Source: Tomocerus qinae | Lineage: Eukaryota; Arthropoda; Collembola; Entomobryomorpha; Tomoceridae | NCBI GenBank assembly: GCA_020055645.1 | Contig: CM034548.1 | Span: 25,284,201 to 25,348,200 of the forward strand | Length of the DNA: 64,000 nt | Direction of reading: 5' to 3' | Part shown: piece by piece, positions 25,600 to 38,789 of the stretch | Layout: every line of letters starts with the position of its first letter | How positions within the stretch are numbered: position 1 is the stretch's first letter | Notes under the pieces: generated by a model | What the model was told of the DNA's origin: nothing | What the model saw: the letters and a program-made list of their open reading frames with translations, nothing else | The model's database searches: none | Program-made: the position numbers and the translations under genes

Positions 25600-27160
25600 A
25601 TTCGTTAGTATTAATGGTCTTCATTAAATAGTATAAAGTACGCAGAAACGTGAAACTTATTCAGAATACAATAACCAGCAAATTTTAAACCAGAAACCTC
25701 TGCTGTGTAATTATTTGTATGGCGTACACATGCATTTTGTATGGAATAGTTTTTTTAGTAAATACTCTTAAAGTTTATTGAGAGTTCTAACGGGCAGTCT
25801 AAGGCTATATAAAATTGTTTTTTGTAGTTTTATCTGAGAATTTATGGTATAAAAAGATGTATAAATGGGAAAATATAAATAAAAGTGTCTGGATACTAGT
25901 CCTATTAAAAATCAGCAAATTTTTAATTTGGAACAAGTAAAAAATAAAAATTTATAATTATAAAAATTGTTTTGGTTGTGTTCAATTGGCCTGAGTTTTT
26001 TAGTCGGATTCGCCAGTGAGCCTTCGACACATATGCTAAGAACGAGGCAAGTCAACTCAGCCCATCCTACACACTTTAAATAAAACGACATCATATCCTC
26101 ATGAACAAGCCTAACAGGCCACATAGATTTATGGGATTCTTTCATACTATTTCGCATCTCCTGTACGCAAAAATAAACCGGAATTCATGGAAAGCTGTAT
26201 TCTCTCCATATTAAAGTCTCCTTGTAGGTATACATCATATAAGATTGGATTACCAATCTACCCTCATCTCACATCTGCGTCAATTCTTACATATTTATAT
26301 AATACGTGGCAATATTTTTCTTCAAAAAACTCTCATATATCATCATCTCACCACAGCAGTAAATAAGATCAATGGAACGAAAATATCATTTCTCACTGTG
26401 GTTAATGAAAGAATGAAATTCCCTTCTAGAAGGATAACTACAATAACTAGTGCGTGCCAACAAATAAATTAATACAGACTCCCAATTATTTTGTGTGTGC
26501 AAACTGAATATTATATTACTATCTATACCTTTTCTGTCATCAAAATCTCCGTTAATTGATGGAATAAATTTTTTTTCACTTATATCGAATTTATAGTACA
26601 CGTCTCACAGTTTTTAATAACTTTTAAACGTGTGCATAAATTAACATATAAACACGCTGCATAATAAACGACTTTCCCAAAGTATTTGAATATTTGTTAT
26701 ATGGCTAAGAATTTATTGGTATAATGCAGATAAATACAGATACGACAGTATATTCCGATAGATTTGAAAAATCCATTTAGCAAAGTTTCCAATTTGACAG
26801 GGACGGCAGGAATCGAATAAGATTTCGGCATCAATAGAGTGGGAATTTGCATACCTAATAATATTGTTACTTACCAACCATTGACAAGGATGTAATGCAA
26901 AAGCATAAAAAATAAATATTAATAGTATTCCATAAATTTTTTTGATTACTGGATATGGAACAATTAATATGCCATGTAAAAGTTTCTGTTTGATTCGTAC
27001 AACACCGAACACTTGACTTTAGCAATAAAAAAGTGTTAAGTAAGCGTAAAATGAAACAAGTACTACTATTATAAATATTAATGGGTGTGAATAACACTTA
27101 AACATGGATCAAGAGTATTATTATCATTGTTTAGAAATGTCTATTTGGATCACAAAATAT
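25600..27160. other. AT-rich spacer, no gene seen
   Basis: Low-skew AT-rich DNA with a mild C-rich patch at 26220-26470. Short open frames show nothing recognisable. Confidence 0.5.
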
Positions 27161-27169
27161 AGTTAAAGA

Positions 27170-27900
27170 CAGGATCTGAATTTGTGCATAGGTTGTAGAT
27201 TTGGAGTGATGTGTACGAGAGATTTAGATAGCGATAGTTGGGAAGGGAGAGAAACAGAGTTGAAGAATGAGAGTGAAGTTATCTAGGAGCCATATAATCC
27301 AAGGTAATGGAAATGGAGGTAAGAGCTTTAGTCAAATAGTCAAATTTACAATCCACCCAGGAATTCTTCAGGTTCATCTGGATTTATTGAGATGGGATAG
27401 CTAATATGTATGGAATAAATATTTGACAGGGGCTCCGCAAATGGCTCAACCCTCCTGATCTTCCCAGAGACATTGCAATGCATTGGCTCTCTGAAAAGGT
27501 AACAACTTCTCTGGGTCTCTGGTGACTGCTGCATTGGAATCCTTTCCACCTTGATCTATGACCGCTCATTCTCCCCACAAAAACTGACCAGAAACCCGGT
27601 CGAAAACTTCGTGCCAAGCTAAACTTAAAGCCTCCAAACTTATCACACTATTCCCCAACTACTAATATCTCATGTGGCATTACGATTACGACTCCAAATG
27701 CCCAATCCCATTTCATTCCATAACAGTACATTCATCTACCAATACCCTCCCCACGTACTTTACATTCCAAAGCATGTCCATCTAATCACAATACAGGGTG
27801 CTCAAAAACCACATATGAATACTACCAACATCGCAAATACAGTTTTACATTTTAAAGCCCGGAAATGAATTTCTATTCCTACCCAAATAAATACACATTA
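27170..27900. other. Skew unit with GC-richer core
   Basis: 19 G:6 C at 27241-27300, then 16 C:6 G at 27781-27840. The core 27340-27620 is the most exon-like non-LMO stretch: two overlapping minus-strand frames of 67 and 77 codons and a passable acceptor, TTACCTTTTCAG, near 27500. I recognise no protein family, so I do not call a gene. Confidence 0.45.
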
Positions 27901-28139
27901 CCGAGCAGCAAAACTATAGCCTTTATATACCATCTCTTAGCCAAATATGTTGAGTGATACTTAAATTAGAATTTGAAAATGTAATGACTTGTGTTAAGTA
28001 GGGTTTGTGCATTGCAATAAATATTATATTCATCTGAATCATAACTAGTAGTATATCACGTTTACATTTGAAAATTGTTATCACTCCTATGGAATAATAT
28101 TATTTATAAATATTGATAGTTGAAATGTTCATGGTTTCT

Positions 28140-30060
28140 GCTAACGGGGAAATTATTATGAGTGAAAGTGAATTGAGCTGGTAAGCGTCAAAGATAGATA
28201 ATAAATAGAGTTTAAGTAAATTCATTGTTTTTGTAAAAGTAGGAATTCTAAAGGTTTCTTTTGTAGAGGTTTGTATAATTTAATCGACAAATCCTTTAGA
28301 TGCAGATTGATGAAAGAATAGAAGGGAAAGAGGAGTGAAAGTGTTTACACTAAAGTCTGGAAAGAGTAAGACAAAGTGTAATAGATTGAAAGTGAGTGTT
28401 GAAATAAGGTGGAAAACCGGAAAATGCATAAGGAGTAAGAAAGTGAATTGAGAAGAGCTGGGTGATTTTGAGCTGACAATTCGTAAAGAGCGATGTAGAC
28501 AGAGTGCAGGAGAGTAAAAGGAAAAGTGTTCAGGACTTTCTGTCTCCAAGCATAATATATCTAACTAAAGTAAGTAAGGTAAACTAAAGTAAACTTAAGT
28601 TAAACTAGATAAACTGCAGAGTATGTATGTATACGTCTTGAAACTAAGAATGGCAGTGAGTACAGGAGTGAGTGTCTCCGGAGAAGACAAAACTCGACTG
28701 TAGTATGTACTATTTAAGTTGAGGACAATACACACTTTAGATAGGTATGGGTAAGTAGGGAACAATAAGATATATCATTATATGTAGTAGTAAGTAAGTG
28801 AGTTGAGTAGGTATTGTTAAATATACTATATAAAGTACCCACAAGCAAGGAGAGAGGCACAGGGATAAAACGTTGGTCCCAGTTTGAAGAAGTAGAAGGA
28901 GACTGATTGAGAGACCGCAAGGAAAGAGCAAGTAGTACTTCTGAACAGGGTGAGTTCATTTTGGTGTTTTCATTAGCGATTTTGATAATGCGAAAGTTGG
29001 TGAGGTTCAGATATATCCTGATTCCTAGTAAAGTGATATATATGGAGAGATTCTCAAATTGACTTGACTTTCTTTTCCTTGACTTGAGCAACTTGAGACT
29101 TGACTCTCCCTACATACATACATCTACACAGAGCTACCTACCTACCTCTATGTACGATACTCTTCTCTGTACTAAGTGGAAAATGGAAGAAGGGTCAACT
29201 TTGGGTTGGCTGTTGGCTGCCAGGCCGGGGCAGATGGGTTACAATACGTTACTCTACCCTACCTACGTTCAGTTGGGTCGCACACTCTCTCAGCTCCACA
29301 CCCGACTTACTTACTTACTCACGACAATACCAAAGAGTCAAAGCTTCCTCTCCTCCTAATGCAATATAACTCTCAGTCACAGTCAGATTGTATGGAAAAC
29401 GAAAAAGCCGGTAGGAAAATGGTATAGAATGAAAATAAATCCCTTTGCTTAATAGACTGCAACATGAATTTGCTATTATTTCCAAGAAGAAGACCGATTC
29501 GGTAGATCGGTAAACATAGAATCTGAAAATGCACTTTGCTCTCCATTCCCATCCTAACTTTGCTCCATCCTTTTCCTTCTCTTCTGACTTGACTTTGCCT
29601 TTCTTCCCCACTCTATACCAGAATCTACTTTTACGCGACTCCTGCACACTTCCTCATATTGTTCCTCTCCTATGAACGTATTTACCAACATTACCTCCTC
29701 TCCACCTAACTAACTCAACCAACTTTAATATAGTACAAACTTACTTACCTAAGTATACGTACACATAAACACACAGTTACTTACGCTTTTAGATATCACT
29801 CTCCTATTTACTTACAGATACAAGTGATACAACAGAGTCGAACTTAAGGACTTTCCCCTCTGTCCTCACACGCCTTTGGCTTTACACCCAAAAAAGAAAG
29901 TGCCACAAATTTCACCGCTACTCTATCTATACTAGACTAGTTTAATGTAAATGTAAGTATGTAGTAAGTGTCACCACCATTATAAATGTAAGCCAAGTCC
30001 GTGAGTGAACAAGTCCATTTCCCAACTTGCAATACATTAAACTACAAGTCCACACATATC
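28140..30060. other. Large skew unit
   Basis: The longest unit. 16 G:2 C at 28741-28800, then 22 C:4 G at 29641-29700; GTAAGT-like words in the G half and ACTTAC-like words in the C half. The GC-richer core is at 29160-29300. Overlapping open frames in several registers at 28.3-29.6 kb reflect stop-codon depletion. Confidence 0.65.
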
Positions 30061-30629
30061 ATCTGTCAGTACTACACTCGAGCATTTCGGCACACAAAGA
30101 CCTTCTTCTTAAGAAGCCTCTCTACTGTATAATCTAAGTCTCGCCGGTATTTTAATCATGCAACAACCACAATAGTCAGCACTACTTAAAAATAATATAA
30201 TTCAGCACAATCTACTATCTTTTCAGAATCAACAAAAACATATCAATATCATTGCTACTGACGCACTCAACCTATTTTCTCGAAAATACAACATTTAATC
30301 TAATATAACATCCTATTACAATACTGCACAGACATTTCTTGAAATGTCTACACTAATCCCATAGCAGTTACAAAACAGTTATGCTTACGTTATTACTGAC
30401 TGCTGAATGTATTTCTTACATGGACGAGAAATTCTAGAAGACTTTTATTGTATGTAACAGTACGCTTGCCTTGTCGTTCTAGTGGTTACATAATTTTCTT
30501 CCTTAATTTCAATAGTTGCCTCTTGGACCAATTCTATTCATATCAATGGCAGAAACAGACGTCAAAAGAACGTTATACAATAATTTATTTCTAGAACATG
30601 TAGTTATTTTTCAAGAGGTGCTCAATAAA

Positions 30630-31030
30630 CTACAGGGATGAACGCAAATGTTACATGAAAAGACTAACAAGGGGATAATGCAATTGATATCTATCTAGTA
30701 AAAGAAGGTATTATGAGTGGTGTATTTCCAATTTCAATAAATAATTGGCTATGCATAGAGATAGTTCGTTGTCGAGTGTAAACATCGTTAGTATGCCATG
30801 ATGCAAATTGGAGAACCATTAAAAATTTCCTCCTAGTGCCTGGATAAAATGTCAGTTGGTAGTTTTTGGGCCGAGCTAATAATAAAGTTAATTATGTGCG
30901 GTATAGTCTGCTTAATGGTGTATAGAGTGAATGTCTCCACAGTTATTAAAAGGACGACTCGAACCAATTAATGGGAACGGATCCGCCTCTGCGGCGGAAG
31001 CCACCCTGAGTGGAGTCTTGCTACTGAACT
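30630..31030. promoter_or_regulatory. Enhancer-like stretch ending in a GC-rich inverted repeat
   Basis: Low-repeat DNA with spaced words such as ATAATTGGC and GCTAATAATAAAGTTAATTA. It ends at an inverted repeat, TCCGCC (30982-30987), loop TCTGC, GGCGGA (30993-30998), which stands out in AT-rich surroundings. Regulatory role is inference. Confidence 0.3.
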
Positions 31031-31283
31031 GAGCTCACTCCCAGTAATATGATGAAGTAATATGACTGACTCTACAGAGCTATAATATAAGTAGCTAGTC
31101 CTATATAATCAAAACATGCTATACAATAGTAAGCTTGGAGAGCAAGTATTATTTCTTATGACGTAAGGACTACTATGACATACAGATACTAAGTATCATA
31201 GTATTATGTAGTAAATAATAGGAAATCAGACTCCTTGACTTGATTTCAGTCTAATTTAATTTTGTGTGTTCAATTTTTGACGG

Positions 31284-31294
31284 TGGCGCCCAAC
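31284..31294 (+). mobile_element. Possible LTR-retrotransposon primer-binding-site relic
   Basis: TGGCGCCCAAC matches the first 11 bases of the classic tRNA-Lys(CUU) primer-binding site of LTR retroelements; the expected continuation GTGGGGC is absent. The preceding sequence, ending GTGTTCAATTTTTGACGG, resembles the end of an LTR. No gag/pol frame, second LTR or target duplication was found, so this is either a decayed relic or chance. Confidence 0.25.
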
Positions 31295-31539
31295 AAAGTA
31301 ATATAATAATATAATTGAATGGCTACTTAGCCAAGCTAAAATTTACTACTGTAGACAATTCATAATTTATTATTTTCTTGTCCTGTCATTATTGGACTAG
31401 GAGCTAGCAATTATATAAGAAGGATACATAGCTAAACTTAATAAACCCAGGTTAAATGAATGTAGTACATGTCCTGGTGAATATTATCTAAAGATATTAT
31501 ATCCTTCCCTTCATTATTAGCGAAGAGCCGTAAGAGAAT

Positions 31540-32700
31540 CCGAGGAATGAAGGAAAGAGTAGGTTTTCATATACATTTAGTTAGCATGTGCTATAGATTA
31601 TATAGTGGTAGTTTTGGATTTAGATGAATATTAGGAGAACGTGATAACAGGAGATAGATTAAATGGGCACGTCCCCTTGTCGGCGAAGCCATTGACATTT
31701 AATATTGAAAAAGATGATAACCAAATTGCCATTTCACGGTAGTGCGAGCTAATTAGATTACGTATAGCAAACGAAGTACATATTATACTGTATATGAGAC
31801 GGTTGAACTATAGATTTATATAGAAGATAATATACCTAGTGTGGGCCTTATGAAGTACTTGTATTATGAGATAGAACTAGAAGAGGATGTAGTGAGTACT
31901 AATATTATGATATACAGTAGTAGCCGGGTAGAAGAAGGATGAGACTATGGTGGAGTACAATACTGATTGAATGAAAGTGAGCATGAGGGATAGAGTCAGA
32001 GAATAGAATGGAATAATAATAATAATAATGGAAACGTACCGGTGACGTTGTCAGACTTGACTTCGGTGTTGTGCATTTTGCCCACTGTGTTTTCCTCTCA
32101 CTAGTTCAATTCCTTCTTCCGCAGTCAAGTCAGCTCAATTCAGATCAGCCAGGAGCAGGCAGGAGCTGCAAATTTAGGAATGCTGAGTGAAAGTGGATGG
32201 AGCTTGGCCTTAACTACTTTCCCTCTTTCTATTATAACTCAGCTGAAGTCAACTCAATCACCAGCTTAAGATTAGATTTTAGCAAACGAAACGCTCCTCA
32301 CACCTCTCTTCACTCGGGTGTTAGTATCTCCACAGTTTACAGTTTAATACGTCGTGTACGTTCACTTGTGCTCCTTTAATTCAGCCAAGAGCTCTTTCAT
32401 CTCCCTCAGATCAGCACCACTCTCAACAAATACAGACACAGACCTGGGGACAAAAACAAAATTTCATTTTCCACAACATTGTCATTTAATTAGGAAATCG
32501 ATTAGTTCATTAAACTCCTTGTTTAATACTAGACTAATACTCACATAATCCCTTTCTCTAAAGTCCTTATGCTTTATTAAACAGAACAGAGTCTCTATAT
32601 AGTCTAAACACAAGTATTATTCTATCTATATCATCTATCAAGAATTTAGCAACCTATTTGCTTTCATCTTTGTACTTATTTACACCGTTAGCACTATCAC
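31540..32700. other. Skew unit with (AAT)n tract
   Basis: 20 G:5 C at 31921-31980, then 20 C:9 G at 32281-32340. (AAT)n lies at 32012-32029 at the edge of the GC-richer core (32030-32180). CAACTCAA is at 32250-32257. Confidence 0.6.
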
Positions 32701-33795
32701 ACTCGATACTTTATTTAATTAAAGAGTCCCCGTTTTAATAGATGTACTTGTTTACTATGTCTTTGTTGGTACATTTAGGAAATTGCATAATTATTGAATG
32801 AATATGTATGTAATAATATTTATAGCAGGAATACCGGATAGATCTGTCGGTGAGCATAGATAAATTAAGTAAAAGACTTTTAACAAATTAACTTTGGTTC
32901 AATAGAAGCTTTCTATCGCCTAAATACAAGGTGGCTAATGTGTTCTTTTTGTCCTCACTCTTATTGTAAGAGAACAAATGGGAAAAAGTGATTTCAGCCC
33001 ATAATGGAAATGCATGGCATGAGCGACAGGAAGTCAAAATCAATAGACCAAACGCAAGTACAAAGTGTAGAGTGGTTTCGTTGTCTCTTCAAAATCGAGT
33101 CAGGCAAGGCAATGCAATTTATGCAATACAGAAAGTGCAATGCCTCAAGTCATGTTAAAAGAAAAAGAAGGCAATGATGTGATAGGTAGCCAACTCACTC
33201 CTCCAATACTCGTTTTCTGATTCAATGTCGCTTTTTGTATTATCTATTCTCATTCTAGTCACACTGCACATTCCATTTACTTTCCTTCAATACAATTTCA
33301 ACCAGATATGCTTTCCACATGCTATAATAATTCTCTTACACTTCATGCCCTATCCAGATTATCTGCGAATTAGATCCATCTCTTCGTGAATTATGGATCT
33401 GGTGACAAACTACATACTAACATATATCTTTACAAATGATTAAAACCAAGAAAATATCCAACATATTGTTAATTCGATACTGATACATGTTTTCATGTAC
33501 TTCCCATTATTGTATCACAGAACATCAACACAATGAATAATAATAAACTAAAATAATAAGTATCGTCTTAAATTTAACGCTTTAAATTCTAATTTCATAA
33601 AATGGGCTCATATAATTTTAAATTTAGTTTTGTAAGTCAGGAGGCACTTCATTTTCTTTAAAAACAAATACTGCTTTCATAGATACCCAAAATACTGCAT
33701 AATATTAATAATAATAAATTTTCATAGTGGTGAAACAATAATTAACGAAAACAATTTGGACTCTTTGTATGATACAGTGTTAATCGTTGGGGAAT
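32700..33795. other. AT-rich spacer, no gene seen
   Basis: AT-rich with weakly GC-richer patches; nothing coding or transposon-like recognised. Confidence 0.45.
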
Positions 33796-33796
33796 T

Positions 33797-34098
33797 AAAA
33801 AACTTTACGGCTGAAAACTACATGTCGATGAATTGTAATTATTTCAATGTTGTATTTATCTGTCGTCTAATATATTTTACTAGAAAGTAATAAGGTATTC
33901 AATAAATATTAGTAGATAATTAGTGATTAAAATAAGCTTGAAATTTAAAAAATTTATGTCTGAAAACTTCAAGTCGATGAATTGTAATTATTTCAATGTT
34001 GTATTTATCTGCCGTCTAATATATTTTACTACAAAGTAATAAGATAATCAAAAAATAAGATAATCAGTGACAAAAATAAGCTTGTAATTTTTAAATTG
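33797..34098 (+). repeat. Diverged tandem duplication, period 149 bp, two copies
   Basis: CTGAAAAC begins at 33811 and again at 33960, and both copies continue with TCGATGAATTGTAATTATTT, then the same path through ATATTTTACTA, AAAGTAATAAG and AAATAAGCTTG. Substitutions such as CTGTCGTC versus CTGCCGTC and a small indel in the 3' third show it is not brand new. The unit is AT-rich and non-coding. It could be an expanded regulatory element or the start of a satellite. Confidence 0.9.
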
Positions 34099-34379
34099 GT
34101 TTAACATTTTTGCTTGCGTCATCCTATATACCACTTCAGTACCGAGGATTGTAAATATTGTAATTGTCAAATTGGGTATTTATTTCAAAATGGAGTTCAT
34201 CTTGTTTGACATCGTTTGTTCGACATTTGCTTTACCAATTAAATTTTGGGAATTAAATGTCGTTTAAAGCAATTTGTGTTAGACAATATTATTATTAGCA
34301 GTAGATGAATGCATGGCAGTTGCCGAATTTCATTGTATCTATAACTATCTATTTTCAGAATGGTTGGTTGAATATCTGA

Positions 34380-34860
34380 TATAGTGGCTGGGACTTAAGA
34401 GAACGGTGTCCCGGCCATGACCAGCGAGAAGTATAATAGTAACCATATACAGTCATGATAAGAAAAGAAAGTGACAATGAGTTCACATCCCAGACTACTG
34501 CCTACTAATATTTAGTATATTGAGCGGTAAATAGGTATAAAAAGAAGTGAGGCAAAATATTTTCTTCTCGGCGAAGGCATTAGAGTCTATGATGCATAAA
34601 GGCAGGATGCAATATCCGGATTTTATATCTAGAAACACCAACGTCGACCTGACGGATATGGGAGTGACACGGGCTAAATGGACTCAAGACATGAGTCTTG
34701 CTCCAGTCAACTCAGCTGTTTGAATTACATTTACTTACTTCAATGCATGCCATTCCTCTATTACATTCCCTACTCACACTGCTACTACTACATATTGATA
34801 TAAAATATGTAATGCACAGTAGCCATAATAGGAGTGTCTCCTCCACTGCATCTTTTAACT
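34380..34860. other. Short, weak skew unit
   Basis: The G side is moderate (34380-34560). The C side is clear: 19 C:4 G at 34741-34800. Confidence 0.4.
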
Positions 34861-34869
34861 AGTTTACCT

Positions 34870-35470
34870 ATTGCTTGCGTAAGACCCTGTTTCGATTACT
34901 ATCATTTTTTACTGACTTTCGGTTCTAGGTGCCACAGAATAGGAATGGAAGCACACGTAGGCAAAGTTGCCACTGTAAAATTCAACAACTGTAGCCTACT
35001 CACGTTTTTCAAATGCTTATTGTCCAAGGCTCTACAAATTCCAAATGTAAATCTAAATGAGTAATGAGAAAAATTACTGCCATTGTGTATTCATCAACAT
35101 TCTACGATGGTAATGATTATGAATTTATTTCTGAAACGTTTTTTATCATAGTGCATTACCTACTACTGTTACTGCAGTATTGGAATCTCATTATTATAAA
35201 TCCCATATTCATACTTTTTTTGTCTTGCAAAATTTTTTCATTCATTTTGTCTACTACGATTAGTTTTTTTAAAATTGTGAAAAGTTAGATTAATTAGAGA
35301 GATTTATTTTATGATAGAAAAATTAATTGGGCGAGATATATATAGGAATAGCATGGGTTTAAGTAGTTATTTCCCTGCATTTGGAGCACATACATTGACG
35401 GCCCTTTTTCTAAAAGAACATTATATTTGGCTAATTGAGACTCATTCAATCACAAGAAATATCCCAATTT
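34870..35470. other. AT-rich spacer, no gene seen
   Basis: Two abutting plus-strand frames of about 75 codons (34834-35288) are hydrophobic and T-rich, with no family resemblance. I do not call them genes. Confidence 0.45.
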
Positions 35471-35479
35471 GAAAGGATA

Positions 35480-36360
35480 GTATAATGGAATGGGATTTTT
35501 GGGTGAATGAGTATTTACTGGGCTGTTACATTGTGGTGGAGCTTAGTTTGGAGATGGGAAAGAAACAAAGTATGTGTTTAGAGGAGAAGAATTTGTGAAA
35601 GAGATTTGGTTGAAGTTAACTAAACTAATGGAGAATGGTGTGTGGCAAGCAAACGTAAGCTAAAAGAAGGAAAGTTGTGAAGATGGTCGAGGAGAGATAA
35701 AAAGAAAATAGTTACATTAGTGAATAAGTAGTTGGCCGGTTTGGTTTGGCGTGGACGGCGAACTCGTGATTATGCCTATCTCTCTGTATGAATAAATGTA
35801 GACTAGTTTTTATAAGGAGCCGTATGGGTAGCTATGGGCTGGGCAAGTATCTAAAAATAAGTGTGTTTGTGTCTGTGTAGTTAAAGGGAAGAAAGCAAAG
35901 AATAAACTGGAGTGAAAGTAGTGAAAGGGAAGAAAGTGGATGTTGGTGTGGATTGAGTAGAAGAGGCAAGGGCAGACGAAACATAAGAGTTGCATGGCAA
36001 ATATATCAGCTTTTCTGGCTTTCCCATCACTTCAGCTTCACTCCTTGTTCAACTAAAGCTGTCTCACTCTGCCGAAAACCTTTTTCGAAAATTGCTTTTT
36101 TTGTGAATGTGCTAAAATTTTCATGAATTTCTCCTTCTTGTAGAAGCCTTTTCTTTCCTTATCTTCCCAAGTGCTCTTCTGTCTTTTCCCTAATACTATC
36201 TGATGGATAAATGTCATTTTTGTTTTTAAGAGATGGTCTCATCCCACTTACTCCTCACACTCAACCAATACGTAATACCACATCGTACACAGATACTTCC
36301 ATATATGTGAAATCAAGGGGATATTTTTCTTTATAGTCCCTCCAACAGCCTTCCACAGTC
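35480..36360. other. Skew unit
   Basis: 20 G:4 C at 35521-35580, then 23 C:3 G at 36241-36300, with the switch near 36000. C-richness continues weakly to about 36970. Confidence 0.65.
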
Positions 36361-37059
36361 AATCAACATAATATACACCAACACATAAGTCTCGTATGAA
36401 TTTATGTAATGTGCTTAAGTTGAAAACTCAAAGAGAGCAGGGCAAGAGCAAGGAAATGTCTGTAGAGCTGTCCATTAAGGAATTTAGACACCATACTACA
36501 CCGATAAACTACTATATATGATGTATTAGCCCATGCCACAGGATATCCATCTTGAATATGCTCCAGTATGATGCAGAGTGTATGTACTGAAGATAAGTAA
36601 CTCGTCTCTTTCAATCTTAACATCTACAGACGTCCAATTCAACGGATCCCTCAATTCTCTATTACACTGAACTGTCTGTCTGACATACGGTAAATATGAG
36701 GTTCGTAATATAACCCAAGTCACTCAGCACAATTTCCGCATGTACTGAGGTGAACCAACTTTGATTCTCAGATTGCAAAGTTGTGATGAATAATTTTATT
36801 TTCCATATCATCTCCACACAGATCTTCTCTATAATCCAATATTATAGAACCATCTCTCACAGACCTACTCTACCCGACAGCAAGTGTCACACAAAATAAA
36901 CTCCTGACAGTAGATTTGGGTCGATTTAACTAGATCTATCCACAATTACGCACTTTCACTTCTTTACACTATGTAGGTACAGTATTAATACTAAATTATG
37001 CATGGCCATATTATTTCATTCAAAAGTTACACAAATGTATATTTTCATTATCACTCGTC

Positions 37060-38780
37060 TTTCTTCCGACCTAATATGAGATTTATACTTGGATTTTAGA
37101 AAGGCTGGGATGGTGATACATAAATACTCTATCAATAAATAATAATCTTTAGGGAGCACTAGTTACTAAACATTTCCAACTACAACGTAGGTAGATGTAT
37201 AATAATGGTATGTAGGAGACGGACATGTTATCTATGTATGTGTGCCTGTAGCCCTAATAATTCTAGTCTAGTTGTGTGACAGATACGTAGCTTGACCAAA
37301 GACCACGTATTGGTTGGTATGACAGCAAGGTAGTATGTAGTACTCGCTATTAATAAGGCAGATAACTAGAAAGCAAAATAAATGGGAAAAACTCATATTA
37401 CTTCATACTATTAGTTTTATTCTACCATGTGTCTTTGTCTCCTTCCGTCGACTCTTTCCATCCGACATACGACAGATACAATTAAATTAGCTCGAGAGGA
37501 GATTGGACAAATAAAATATAAATCAGCCAATATATAGAGACTCCCTGCAGCCATATAGTCATGTGCCTCCTCACTCAGGGCAATGTTATGTTAGTGCACA
37601 TACCGTCCGATATGTTGCTACATAATAATAAGATGAGCCATGAGACACACGTATATCTCCGAAAATGTAGTATGTGTACAGGGGCACTAACTCAAGTCTT
37701 ATAACAATACCGATGATACTCCCATGTACCTACTTACACTGTTCCCATCAATTCCAAGGAAGGAAACCTAAGCACTTAGTTCAAATAAACCCATCAACTA
37801 TAACTGTAAGTATTTTTCTCGGTCAATTCTAATAACCAACTAGACAGTCCAACATTCGTGACCTGTCAACCTCCCGAAATTGTTAGCTTTCCCCCTTTCC
37901 ATTGATTGTCAAGCCTGATTTTATGGTTTCTTATGTACTGAATACATATGTAGCATTGAATTGCCTCAGTTGAATTTTATCAAATCAATTACTGACTATC
38001 AGAATCCAGTCCAACCCGACGTATCCAAACCAGACTAGACGAGGCAGGGAATACGTCTGTCTGTCTCCTTTCGTTTAGTGCAGATACTATCTCCCTTATT
38101 TTACTCCCGTTATAATACACACAACGTTATACATATGCACATCACATTAGTGCTTACTAATACGTTATTTGTTATCCTTGTTTGCTACCAGAAATCCCTA
38201 TAAACAAAAATTCGTAGCCCTGACATAGATAGTAGCTCTAACATCATAGCCTTTACCCCAATTACGTAATTGTTTAAAATCATTTAGTACAATAGGTTTT
38301 TTAGTATTTGGTAATAACATTTGTGGCGTATTTTGTGGTAATGAAACTCAAAACCATAACAACCTGAAAAAAAGGAAGCCAAAGATAAGGATAGGTATTC
38401 TGTTAGGATGCATTTTTTAATAATTCTTCAAAGAAGGAGTAAGAGTGGGCTAGCAAATGATCTCTACAACCCACAGTTATGAGCCTAAGGAAATGCATGT
38501 TATGTAACGTAACAAGTGAGTTATACAATGGAGTTTGTAATGCAATACTTGAAATTGTTAGCTTCTTTTTCGACATGTAATCATGTAAATCGGTTGCATA
38601 ACCATCTTGTTAGACTTTTTCTGCCATCAAATTTGCAGTAATTTGAATTTTGTGGAACATTTCTTCGAAATCGGAGAGGATTCAACTTGCATAACTTCCT
38701 TTTGACGTCAATCGCTATCATTGATGTCAATACCAGTTGTCTAAATTAATGCTGTGCTATAAAAGACATGTATATTACAC
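37060..38780. promoter_or_regulatory. Low-skew region, enhancer-like in its last third
   Basis: No coding sequence recognised. From about 38450 to 38750 the texture is non-repetitive, with a perfect CRE, TGACGTCA, at 38703-38710 closely followed by a related TTGATGTCAAT. Regulatory role is inference. Confidence 0.25.
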
Positions 38781-38789
38781 GGTATGAAT

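Noticed and set aside
27346..27617. Possible short exon on the minus strand
   Set aside because: GC-richer with a passable acceptor, but neither frame resembles a known protein and no partner exon was found.
28714..29647. Several open frames on both strands around 29 kb
   Set aside because: They change strand with the skew switch and overlap in multiple registers.
30945..30970. tRNA-like B box (GGTTCGAGTC on the minus strand)
   Set aside because: Flanking bases cannot form a T stem and no A box or acceptor stem fits.
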